Shown here piece by piece: positions 1-7,705 of a DNA stretch of 64,000 bases. A model generated the notes under the pieces. The model did no database searches. It was not told the origin of the DNA and saw nothing but the letters and a program-made list of their open reading frames with translations. Every line of letters begins with the position of its first letter. Position 1 is the first letter of the stretch. The stretch comes from Rhizobium sp. Root1334 (GTDB lineage: Bacteria; Pseudomonadota; Alphaproteobacteria; Rhizobiales; Rhizobiaceae). A program made the translations under genes and the position numbers. The DNA lies in the NCBI RefSeq assembly GCF_001426665.1, contig NZ_LMEY01000001.1, positions 316,054-380,053 on the forward strand, in the 5' to 3' direction.

Positions 1-1012
1 GGACGATCTTGCCGCTGACGACATCCAGCACATGCAGCTTGCCATCCTCCGTCAGGATATAGGCGTTGCGGACATTGGCCGGATCGAGGATGAAATCGAC
101 ACGGCGGGTGGGAAGTTCGACCAGCCGATAGGGTGAAGCTGCGTCCGGATCGATCAGCACGACCTTGTCGTCACCGTAATTGCCGAGAAAGAACTGCATC
201 GACCGGCCGCCGAGCAGGGTCGAAACCTTGCCCTCCGGCAGATCGCTGCCATAGGCGACCATTTCCAGCTTCGGCCCATCGAGCCCGCCGGGCCGGGCGA
301 CAAGAACGCCTTCGGCGCAACCGAAGGCGACCAGACGTGCCGATGACGCTTCGCCATGCAGCCCAGTGCATGTCGCGACATCACCAACCTGCTTGCCTTC
401 CCGGTCGACAATGCGCAGGCCAAGCCGCGGGGGCAGCTCATCCGGCTTCACATCCGTCGTCATATTGGGCAAGGAAACGAGGATATGCTGCCCCATCGGC
501 ACGGCGACGCCATGATGCGCGGCCGTGGTATCGACACTTGCAGCAATTCCCTTGCCTTCCAGCAGCGCGCTTTCCTGAAACAGATCGACCTTGCCGCCAC
601 GATCGTAAAAGACCGCCACATCATCGCCATGCGTGACCACATGGCCCGGCTTCTTGCCGGTGATGACGCCGGGCAACAGTTTCGGATCGGAAATTTCGAT
701 ATCGCGGTGCTCGCCATGATCGGCCAGTGCGATGCCGGACGCGATGACCTGCACTGTGTCCTTGTCGCCCTGCACCGCAAAAACGGTCTTGCCGCTGTCG
801 CTCAGGGACAGTGCGGCGTAACCGCCAAGATCGAACCGGCCGAGTTCCTTGCCGCTGGCCATATCGAGCGCCCGCACCACGGGCTGGGTGTGATCGGCGA
901 CGAACAGCCGCCATGTTTCCTGATGATCATCGGCGAAGGCTGGAAGGGGAGACAGCGCCGTCAGCGCCAGAACAGCGGCGGCCCGCATCGGTTTGCCAAG
1001 ATGGATCGGCAT
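1..1012 (-). CDS. aztD: Zinc metallochaperone AztD (3' end cut by window edge)
   Basis: Periplasmic zinc chaperone that passes Zn(II) to the solute-binding protein AztC of the AztABC importer; assignment is by overall resemblance to the AztD beta-propeller family. About 337 residues are visible and the frame runs off the left edge. The start at 1012 is supported by GGAGA six bases upstream. Residues 1-27 form a signal peptide ending PAFA, followed by DDHQE. Histidine-rich stretches (DHGEHRD near residue 95, HHGVAVPMGQH near 160) fit metal binding. Repeated blade-like segments follow. The gene reads toward position 1, so azt transporter genes may lie just outside the window. Two Zur-like palindromes precede it. 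A generic WD40/YVTN-type propeller is the alternative. Confidence 0.78.
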   Translation of the reverse strand, partial: MPIHLGKPMRAAAVLALTALSPLPAFADDHQETWRLFVADHTQPVVRALDMASGKELGRFDLGGYAALSLSDSGKTVFAVQGDKDTVQVIASGIALADHGEHRDIEISDPKLLPGVITGKKPGHVVTHGDDVAVFYDRGGKVDLFQESALLEGKGIAASVDTTAAHHGVAVPMGQHILVSLPNMTTDVKPDELPPRLGLRIVDREGKQVGDVATCTGLHGEASSARLVAFGCAEGVLVARPGGLDGPKLEMVAYGSDLPEGKVSTLLGGRSMQFFLGNYGDDKVVLIDPDAASPYRLVELPTRRVDFILDPANVRNAYILTEDGKLHVLDVVSGKIV

Positions 1013-1033
1013 GAGTTTCTCCTGCAATATTTA

Positions 1034-1071
1034 TGTAATAACGTAACATTGCGGATTGTTATAAAGTTACA
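1034..1071. promoter_or_regulatory. Two tandem Zur-like operators upstream of aztD
   Basis: Two 15-base imperfect palindromes of the form TGTnA-n5-TnACA occupy 1034-1048 (TGTAATAACGTAACA) and 1057-1071 (TGTTATAAAGTTACA), with centres 23 bases apart. The first lies 22 bases upstream of the aztD start. AT-rich palindromes of this type are typical of the zinc repressor Zur, and azt operons are Zur-controlled where studied. The motif is seen; the regulator is inferred. Confidence 0.6.
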
Positions 1072-1587
1072 CCCACCTTGTCCATCCAGAAAATACGGCA
1101 TCTGACATTCTGCGGGTATTTAACGGGTCACTGCGGGATGCAGCTTGATTGGGAAGAAACGCGGATCAGCCGGAACCAAGATAATGCGTCACAAACAAAA
1201 GACGCGATCTGGCGAGGCGGCAGAAATCACATTGCAGCGCAGCAAAAATTGTACCGTTCACCCGATGCTACCCTTCGTTGGTCCGCACCAATTCCCCCCA
1301 ATAAAGGTTCAACGAGACGCGGTTACATTCGCATCAACTACTATTGCTCATCCACAATAACTAGTGTATCCACAGAATAACAAACTTAAAACTATGTTAC
1401 CAATTGATTACCAAGACAAAATTTCATCATTTTGTCACAAATTCGACGCTTACGCTGCCTGAATTTTAGGCAAAATGCTCAATAATTTTGTTTTATTCGC
1501 AATAATTACGCACGCGTATAATCGAATTATAAAAAACAACCAGAAATAGAGAGTGTTAATAATAAATATAGTGTGAGGCTTAAAGTG
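1072..1587. other. AT-rich intergenic region, no gene seen
   Basis: About 515 bases separate aztD from the glycosyltransferase. The right half (roughly 1300-1587) is clearly AT-rich compared with the flanking genes. The short frames here lack ribosome sites and codon bias. It holds an inverted repeat at 1415-1436 and a smaller one near 1458-1472 (GCCT, seven bases, AGGC). AT-rich upstream regions are common before rhizobial exopolysaccharide genes that bind MucR/Ros-type silencers; that link is inference. Confidence 0.6.
1415..1436. promoter_or_regulatory. Inverted repeat, candidate operator before the transferase pair
   Basis: Perfect 8-base arms GACAAAAT and ATTTTGTC surround the spacer TTCATC. 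It sits about 150 bases upstream of the glycosyltransferase start, with no T-run that would make it a terminator. A dimeric repressor site is plausible; the regulator is unknown. Confidence 0.4.
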
Positions 1588-2622
1588 ATGACCAATATCG
1601 CTGTCATAATACCTTTCTATCAGGCAGAAGACGGAATCCTGCGCAGGGCTCTCGATTCAGTTGCGCTGCAGCAATTGCCCCCCGGCGTTGCGCTGAAGAT
1701 TGTTGTCGTCGATGACGCCTCGCCGCACCCCGCCAGTGACGAGCTTGACGGATTCTCGTTCAAGTGCGGGCACTCGCTCAACGTCATCACGCAGGTCAAT
1801 TCGGGCCCTGCCGGAGCACGGAATGCCGGTCTCGACAGCCTTGCCGGCGAAGAGATCGATTTCGTCTCGTTCCTCGACTCCGACGATATCTGGACTCCCC
1901 TGCATATCCAAAGGGCATTGTCGGCGCTGCGGAAGAGCGATTTCTTTTTCTGCAATCACGTCAGAAGCAAACATTACGGCGACTATTTCCGTTGCCTGCC
2001 CGAGACATGGCAGGCCCTTAGCCAAAACCGGGGGGCAGGTCAGTCGCAGCTGGTCAAGGTCTTCGGTGCGGGTGAACTGACGCGGACAATGATCCGCGAA
2101 TGCCCGCCGCAGACATCAACCGTCGTCTACAATTTCCGCAAAAACCCGACCCTTCGCTTCAACACCTCGCTCAGAAGTGCCGGAGAAGACCACATCTTCT
2201 GGATCGAGTTGTCGATTGACAACGCAACGGCGGTCGATGTTCGTGTCAATGTGAGCTGTGGCGAGGGACTTAACCTTTATTGGTCAAACGTTTCCTGGGA
2301 AAGCCCGAAATCGATCAGTATCCAGGGCTGCCTTGCCATCCAGTACAACTATATGCGCAACAACAGCCGCATCTATTCCATGGATGCTGAAACCATCGCC
2401 TTCAGGCAGAGACTGTATGAGGGCGCTTATGTCTATGCGCTCCTGCGCGGAGCCGCGAAGCGGTTTCTTCCGGACCCCAAGGTCTTCACCAAGCTGGTAT
2501 CACACTATCCGGCTTTTATCCTGCGCTGCCCGACAAACCTTGCCTTCTTCGTCATGAACAGGAAGGTGATGACCGATGTGACTTCGGTAAAAAACGTCCC
2601 TAGCGCGGACCTCGCCGCGTAG
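1588..2622 (+). CDS. Family 2 glycosyltransferase
   Basis: Cytoplasmic GT-A fold enzyme that transfers a sugar from a nucleotide-sugar donor, probably in exopolysaccharide assembly. The 344-residue protein opens with the GT2 signature: IAVIIPFY (residues 3-10), VVVDDAS near 37 for the nucleotide, and FLDSDD near 98, the metal-binding DxD equivalent. EDHIFW near 210 resembles the catalytic ED motif. An in-frame GTG at 1573 is possible, but GAGG at 1575-1578 is correctly spaced for the ATG at 1588. The C-terminal third has no recognised domain. It is followed after about 100 bases by a sugar-phosphate transferase on the same strand, so the two probably act together. Donor and acceptor are unknown. 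Confidence 0.82.
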   Translation: MTNIAVIIPFYQAEDGILRRALDSVALQQLPPGVALKIVVVDDASPHPASDELDGFSFKCGHSLNVITQVNSGPAGARNAGLDSLAGEEIDFVSFLDSDDIWTPLHIQRALSALRKSDFFFCNHVRSKHYGDYFRCLPETWQALSQNRGAGQSQLVKVFGAGELTRTMIRECPPQTSTVVYNFRKNPTLRFNTSLRSAGEDHIFWIELSIDNATAVDVRVNVSCGEGLNLYWSNVSWESPKSISIQGCLAIQYNYMRNNSRIYSMDAETIAFRQRLYEGAYVYALLRGAAKRFLPDPKVFTKLVSHYPAFILRCPTNLAFFVMNRKVMTDVTSVKNVPSADLAA

Positions 2623-2723
2623 GAGGTTTCATTTTTTGGTGGCGCCCTGCCTTGCCTTCCGAGCGCTCTGCCTTGGACAGCAAAGCAGGTCTTGTGGAAA
2701 ACCCAAAACATTTCGAGCGCAAA

Positions 2724-3374
2724 ATGATATCATCGGCGGCAAGAAACGGTAAATATTCCCTCCTGCATATTGTCAATCTTCAGTACAGACCAACTGGAGG
2801 ATTCACCAAGCGTTTCCTGGATGTCTTCATTTCACTGTCGATCATCCTGGTATTCCTGCCAATCATCCTGATGATCGCGGCGCTGGTGAAGCTATCAACC
2901 ACAGGATCAGTCATCTGCGGCCATGCCGAGATCGGATATGATGGCGTATCCCTTGTCCGCCTGAAGTTTCGGACATCGTCTCCTCCCGGAGGCGAGGATT
3001 TCGCTCAATACCTGACAACAACGCCGGAAACGCTGTGGGCACGCAAGCATCAGCCGGACGTCTCGCTTCCGCCGATGGGTGCAGTTCTTCAACAATTGGG
3101 TCTGGACGGGCTGCCGCAGCTCTTCAATGTCCTGCGTGGCGATATGAGCATCGTCGGCCCCTCGCCGTTGACTATGAGGGATATCGAGCGATACGGGTCC
3201 AATACCTCATCCTATATCAAGTCCCGCCCCGGCCTGATCGGCTACCGGTTGAACAGCGGTCTCGACGCCCATTATCTACGCCGCCTGCAACTCGATAGCG
3301 ACTACGCGGATAATTGGACGATGGTGACGGATTGCAGGGAAATCTGGCGGTTTCTCACTGCCGCGCGGCAGTAG
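2724..3374 (+). CDS. ExoY-like sugar-phosphate (glycosyl-1-phosphate) transferase, divergent
   Basis: Bacterial sugar transferase family: moves a sugar-1-phosphate from a nucleotide sugar to undecaprenyl phosphate to start a polysaccharide repeat unit. Of the 216 residues, about 29-55 form the single membrane anchor (KRFLDVFISLSIILVF onward), followed by VSLVRLKFRTS, LDGLPQLFNVLRGDMSIVGP near 130-150 and a C-terminal SRPGLIGYRLNSG segment. These match family motifs, but KFRTS replaces the usual KFRTM and the last motif lacks the normal PGITGLWQVSGR form, so it is a divergent member. A TTG at 2652 would add 24 residues; the ATG at 2724 fits family length better. Probably co-transcribed with the upstream GT2. 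Cytoplasmic membrane. Confidence 0.78.
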   Translation: MISSAARNGKYSLLHIVNLQYRPTGGFTKRFLDVFISLSIILVFLPIILMIAALVKLSTTGSVICGHAEIGYDGVSLVRLKFRTSSPPGGEDFAQYLTTTPETLWARKHQPDVSLPPMGAVLQQLGLDGLPQLFNVLRGDMSIVGPSPLTMRDIERYGSNTSSYIKSRPGLIGYRLNSGLDAHYLRRLQLDSDYADNWTMVTDCREIWRFLTAARQ

Positions 3375-3394
3375 CGGCAGTTTGGAAACGCGCA

Positions 3395-4213
3395 TCATAG
3401 GCCCGCCCATTCGCATCGGAAGGCCAGGACGGGCTTTGAAAAACCTTTGAGCCGGCGGCGTTTTGCCTGCGTGAAAAGATCGGCGGCACCATACTCCCGG
3501 AAAATGTTCTCCGACACCAGGATCTGATCTCCGGAGGCCGCATCACACAGGCGGGCTGCCAGTTGCACTGTGGAACCGAACAGATCGTTGCTGTCCTCGA
3601 CGGGCTCGCCGCAATCCAGCCCGATGCGGATATGAAGCGGCTCGGCATTGCCGCTATTGTAGCGCTCGAATTCCTGCTGGATCGCTCTGGCGCAATCGAC
3701 CGCTGCTTTTATCGAGGCAAAGGCCGCCATGACGCCGTCACCGGTGTGCTTCACCTCGCGGCCGGAAAACTGTTCGAGGCACCTGCGCACCACCGCGTCG
3801 TGGGCCCTGACCAGTTCGGCCGCCATCCGGTCACCAAGCCGCGCCGTCATCGCTGTCGAGCCGACAATATCGGTGAACAGGATCGCCCGGTGGCCGGAAT
3901 CCATTTCGGCCGAAGATTGCCCCGGGGCCGGCACCGGGTCATGTATCCGGCCCAGAAACGCCTCGACCGCCGACAGGGCAACCTCGACGATCTCGCCGGA
4001 AACCAGACCGTGCGCCTCGCGGTGAACGCATTGGGCCGCTTCGGCGTCCGGCGCGTCCATCAGGCAAAACGCGGTCCCACGCCGCTGGTCGAACCAGTAG
4101 GTCAGAAACTTGACGCCGTACTGATCCTGAATCTCAAGATCCTTGCTATGTGCCTCGGCAACGTCTGCGGCCGTGGTTCCCGAAAGGTCATGCCGGTCGA
4201 TGAAGATAGGCAT
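3395..4213 (-). CDS. DUF4242 (nickel-binding-like) domain fused to class III adenylate/guanylate cyclase
   Basis: Predicted soluble cyclase making cAMP (or cGMP) from the nucleoside triphosphate. Residues 1-90 match DUF4242, a small ferredoxin-like domain whose Streptomyces member binds nickel; here it reads PIFIDRHDL with conserved HREAHG. Residues about 105-270 are a class III cyclase domain: LFTDIVGSTA supplies the first metal aspartate, KHTGDGVMAAF the second, and GLDCGEP and GSTVQLAARLCDAA complete the core. No membrane segment is present, so the N-terminal domain is the likely sensor. The gene is convergent with the sugar transferase (20-base gap) and stands alone. The nickel or other ligand is inference from the domain name. 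Confidence 0.82.
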   Translation of the reverse strand: MPIFIDRHDLSGTTAADVAEAHSKDLEIQDQYGVKFLTYWFDQRRGTAFCLMDAPDAEAAQCVHREAHGLVSGEIVEVALSAVEAFLGRIHDPVPAPGQSSAEMDSGHRAILFTDIVGSTAMTARLGDRMAAELVRAHDAVVRRCLEQFSGREVKHTGDGVMAAFASIKAAVDCARAIQQEFERYNSGNAEPLHIRIGLDCGEPVEDSNDLFGSTVQLAARLCDAASGDQILVSENIFREYGAADLFTQAKRRRLKGFSKPVLAFRCEWAGL

Positions 4214-4574
4214 CTGTGCGCTCCCGCCCCGAGCCCTGCACCTGTTCCTGGGTTATAGTCTACGGTCTGGAGGCAACGCCGTCTATATTTTAGTATAGCC
4301 TTATCTAAAGGAGCGGGACGTACCCTCCAGTTTCCCGCGCCCTGCTCTGCAACCCCATGACGAATCTCAACAGTCCTTCACGACGAGACCCGCACAGCAA
4401 GCCAAGGGGAAACGGTGGGCTGCCGGTGAAGGAGTGCCGCAGGCGGCAGCGCGAGCGCTGAAACGCAAAGGGGAGGACACAACGGCCCCCTAGTGAAACA
4501 CGCCGCAAAATTCAGTTGCAAAACTGCCGCTTTCGTTGAGATCTGTATGACACCGCATGCGATGAAATACTGAA
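4214..4574. other. Intergenic region, no gene seen
   Basis: A 361-base gap lies between the divergent cyclase and hydrolase genes. It must hold both promoters. The segment around 4305-4500 encodes a short arginine-rich minus frame without a ribosome site, which I read as non-coding. No clear operator or terminator was recognised. Confidence 0.5.
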
Positions 4575-5357
4575 ATGGTGGTCGGCCTCGTGAAGATTGA
4601 AACGTTTTTTATCCCGTCCTGTGAGGCAGATGCTCAATTGGAAATTGTTGCAGCCAAACCTGACCATGATGGACCTTATCCGACAGTTGTTTTCAACCAT
4701 GGCTCGACCGGACGGGGGCAGAATAAATCCTTTTATACAAGGACAATCAGTCCGCAGGTCGTGGCAAACTATTTTGTCGAACGGGGCTGGATGACTCTCT
4801 TTCCGCAGCGCCGGGGAAGAGGAAAATCAGGGGGGAATTACGGGGAAGGGCTTGCTTTTGACGGCTCCGGCTATTCTTGCGACGCTGCAATCGCAATCGC
4901 GGGCTTCGAGCGGGCTGTCGAAGATATCGATGCTGTCGTCCGCCACCTGCGTGCGCGGTCTGATGTGCACCAGGACCAGCTTGCCATCGGCGGCGTGTCA
5001 CGCGGCGGCATTCTCTCGATCGCCTATGCGGGCATGCGTCCGCATGTTTTCCGGGGCGCGATCAACTTCAACGGTGGCTGGCTCGGCCAAGTCTGCCCCG
5101 CCCATGAAAGTGTCAACCCGGCGCTCTTTGAACGGGGCGCGCCAAGCGGAATTTCAACGCTCTGGCTGCACGGAAGTCATGACCAGTATTATCGAATCGC
5201 GCACTGCAGGGGGAATTTCGAAAAGTTTCTGTCAGCCGGAGGACAGGGAAAATTCGTTGCCGCCCGGATGGGCCATGCCTTGATGTTCAAGCCAGCCCTG
5301 TGGAAGAACCATCTTGACGGCTACATGGATGCGATTGCCGTGCCGCATTCTTCTTAG
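4575..5357 (+). CDS. Alpha/beta hydrolase (dienelactone hydrolase / S9-like esterase-peptidase family)
   Basis: Single-domain serine hydrolase of 260 residues with no signal peptide, so cytoplasmic. The core is complete: oxyanion segment VVFNHGSTG near 35, nucleophile elbow GGVSRGG near 139, acid in LHGSHDQYY near 200 and histidine in ARMGHALMF near 235. FPQRRGRGKSGG after the first strand resembles acyl-peptidase-like S9 proteins. Neither start has a strong ribosome site; GTG at 4590 (MKIETFF) is an equally good alternative. The natural substrate cannot be read from sequence. It stands alone between the cyclase and a chemoreceptor, with an intrinsic terminator just downstream. Confidence 0.75.
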   Translation: MVVGLVKIETFFIPSCEADAQLEIVAAKPDHDGPYPTVVFNHGSTGRGQNKSFYTRTISPQVVANYFVERGWMTLFPQRRGRGKSGGNYGEGLAFDGSGYSCDAAIAIAGFERAVEDIDAVVRHLRARSDVHQDQLAIGGVSRGGILSIAYAGMRPHVFRGAINFNGGWLGQVCPAHESVNPALFERGAPSGISTLWLHGSHDQYYRIAHCRGNFEKFLSAGGQGKFVAARMGHALMFKPALWKNHLDGYMDAIAVPHSS

Positions 5358-5419
5358 GTTCGCGGTGACATTAAACGCGTGTGGTCGAACCGGCCGTATT
5401 CCACTTTTGCATCACGGGC

Positions 5420-5450
5420 TGGGGAGGACACGGCGCCCTCCCCATTTTTA
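5420..5450 (+). terminator. Rho-independent terminator after the hydrolase gene
   Basis: The stem TGGGGAGG / CCTCCCCA (5420-5427 and 5437-5444) with a 9-base loop is followed by TTTTTAT. It lies about 60 bases after the hydrolase stop and just before the convergent chemoreceptor end. Confidence 0.65.
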
Positions 5451-5470
5451 TCGCAATCACCAAACCGAAA

Positions 5471-7396
5471 TCAGGCTGCGTAACGTGTGCGCTGATGCTG
5501 CGCCGGCTGGCTGTGCGAGAAGCGGTTTTCCTCTTCCAGCTTGAAGCGGGCCAGCAGCGCCTGCAGCTGGCGGCTTTCGTCGGCGAGTGTCTCGCTGGCT
5601 GCCGTGGTTTCCTCGACCATGGCGGCGTTCTTCTGGGTCATCTGGTCCATGTGGTTGACCGAGGTGTTGATTTCGGCAAGCGCGGTTGATTGTTCGCGTG
5701 CGGCAGTGGCGATGCTTTCGACATGATCGTTGACGCGCAGCACGAGGTTTTCGATTTCAACCAGTGCATCACCGGTTGCCCGCACCAGCGAGACGCCCCC
5801 TTCGACCTCGGATGTCGAGGCCCTGATCAGCGTCTTGATCTCCTTGGCGGCATTGGCCGAGCGCTGTGCCAGTTCGCGAACTTCCTGGGCAACGACAGCA
5901 AAGCCGCGGCCGGCCTCGCCTGCGCGTGCCGCTTCGACACCGGCGTTCAGCGCCAGAAGGTTGGTCTGGAAGGCGATCTCGTCGATGACGCCGATGATCT
6001 GGCTGATCCGGCTGGACGAGCCCTCGATACGGCTCATGGCGGTGACGGCGTTGCGGACGATCTCGCCGGATTTTCCGGCACTTTCCTTGGTTTCGCGCAC
6101 CATGTCTCGGGCCTCGATGGCGCGTGCCGAGGAGGTGCGCACGGTCGCGGTGATCTCGTCAAGCGCTGCCGCGGTTTCCTCAAGCGCTGCGGCCTGCTGC
6201 TCGGTGCGCTTCGACAGATCATTGGCGGCGGAGCTGAGTTCTGCCGAGCTGTCCTTGATGGTGCCGGCGGCACCGCGCACATTGTTCATGGTCGAGCGGA
6301 GCGTCACCATCGTGGCGTTGACGTTCTGCTGCAACTCGGCGAATGCGCCCTGGAAATGGCCTTCCATGCTTTCCGACAGATCGGCATCGGCAAGCGCTGC
6401 GATGACGCGGCGCACTTCATTGACGGCAAGATCGATACTGCCAACCAGTTCGTTGACGCTGCCGGCAAAACGGTTGAGGTCGTCGTTCTGGTAATCCTTG
6501 CCGATACGGCCGGTGAAATCGCCGGCGACCGCCGCTGCAACAACAGCGCTGATGCTCGACTGCAACTCGCTGCTGAGCGCATTCAAGGCTGCTTCCTGCG
6601 CCTTCATATCGCGCATCGCCAATGCGTTGCGGCGGAACACTTCGACGGCTCGAGCCATTTCGCCGATCTCGTCCTTGCGGGTGGCATCGGTGCCGGCGCT
6701 GTCAAGATTGCCTTCGGCAAGACAGCTCATCGCGGCGGTCAGATCGCGAACGGGGGCGGCAATGCCGCGGCGCGCGACCAGCAGACCGATCACGGCACCG
6801 GCGAGAATGCAGGCTGCAGCAATGCCGAGGCCGATCATCAGCGCCGTGCGGGAGGACTCCAGTGCATCAGCACGGGCAGCCGCCAGCGCGTTGCCGGAAT
6901 AGGTGCTGTATTCCTTGACGGCGACCGTCACGGCCTTTTGCGCATAAAGAACCTGGTCCAGCAAGCCGCGGATGCTGGCCGCATCGTTGGGATTGGCCTG
7001 TGCATGGTCGATCATGCCACGGATATCGGTGAAATAGCTCTCGAGCGCACCGCGAATAGCCTGCAGCAGCAGAACCTGCGTCTCATCCGCTCCTACCTCG
7101 ATCTTGGGCAGGCGTCCCAGCATTTCCTTGGCACGGGTCTCGGCCTCAGTGCGGAATTCCTCGGCTCCGCCCGGTTTCAGGGCGAGCTGGTAGGTCATAC
7201 GGCTGATGGCGATGACATCAACGCGCAGATCCATCGCCTCGCGAGCAACCTCTTCCTTCATTCCGACGGAGGTAAGCGTGTTTTCGAGGGACACGACCCC
7301 TCTTGCTCCGACGGCGGCGATAACCACGGAGGACAGGATCATGACAGCCATGACCAGGCTTATCTTCAGAAGAATGGAAAGATTGCGAAAACTCAT
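5471..7396 (-). CDS. Methyl-accepting chemotaxis protein
   Basis: Transmembrane chemoreceptor feeding CheA/CheW. The 641 residues read: TM1 at about 10-30, a periplasmic four-helix-type sensor of about 150 residues, TM2 at about 186-208, a HAMP region (PVRDLTAAM onward) with a second HAMP-like stretch near 320-370, then the coiled-coil signalling domain. The hairpin tip is intact ([20 protein letters not shown], then [15 protein letters not shown]). No C-terminal CheR/CheB pentapeptide is seen; the tail is QHQRTRYAA. The longest frame adds 25 residues, but GGAG seven bases before the ATG at 7396 and the immediate TM1 favour this start. The ligand is unknown. No che genes are nearby, so it works in trans. 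Confidence 0.93.
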   Translation of the reverse strand: MSFRNLSILLKISLVMAVMILSSVVIAAVGARGVVSLENTLTSVGMKEEVAREAMDLRVDVIAISRMTYQLALKPGGAEEFRTEAETRAKEMLGRLPKIEVGADETQVLLLQAIRGALESYFTDIRGMIDHAQANPNDAASIRGLLDQVLYAQKAVTVAVKEYSTYSGNALAAARADALESSRTALMIGLGIAAACILAGAVIGLLVARRGIAAPVRDLTAAMSCLAEGNLDSAGTDATRKDEIGEMARAVEVFRRNALAMRDMKAQEAALNALSSELQSSISAVVAAAVAGDFTGRIGKDYQNDDLNRFAGSVNELVGSIDLAVNEVRRVIAALADADLSESMEGHFQGAFAELQQNVNATMVTLRSTMNNVRGAAGTIKDSSAELSSAANDLSKRTEQQAAALEETAAALDEITATVRTSSARAIEARDMVRETKESAGKSGEIVRNAVTAMSRIEGSSSRISQIIGVIDEIAFQTNLLALNAGVEAARAGEAGRGFAVVAQEVRELAQRSANAAKEIKTLIRASTSEVEGGVSLVRATGDALVEIENLVLRVNDHVESIATAAREQSTALAEINTSVNHMDQMTQKNAAMVEETTAASETLADESRQLQALLARFKLEEENRFSHSQPAQHQRTRYAA

Positions 7397-7705
7397 GTCG
7401 GAACTCCGGCTGGGCAATTGACCGCGCGCTGAACGAAAAAATGGAAAAGCGAGGCATGATGCCTCTGGCAAAGCGCAGCAGGGACATCGCGCCGGAGCGC
7501 AATCTGAAGTAATTGCGCTAACACCAAGTTAAAGCTGGCAATCAAGACGTTGCAGCGGCCTCATAAACACGAGCAATCGCACCGGAACCGTTCACTGCCA
7601 CCTCAAGTTGCCTGCCTCGGCCAAGGCCAGGACGAGTTTCAGCTTGAACCTTGCCCGGCCGGTCTCTATCTCGGACACAGACCCCTCGCATCCCCGGAGA
7701 TTTCC

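Noticed and set aside
133-1105. Overlapping plus-strand open frames at the left edge
   Set aside because: They are shadows of aztD on the minus strand, which has a signal peptide, ribosome site and family motifs.
4305-4508. Arginine-rich 67-residue minus frame
   Set aside because: No ribosome site, biased composition and no recognisable domain; treated as non-coding.
5690-7432. 580-residue plus frame over the chemoreceptor gene
   Set aside because: It is the antisense of the chemoreceptor, which has a complete and conserved domain order.
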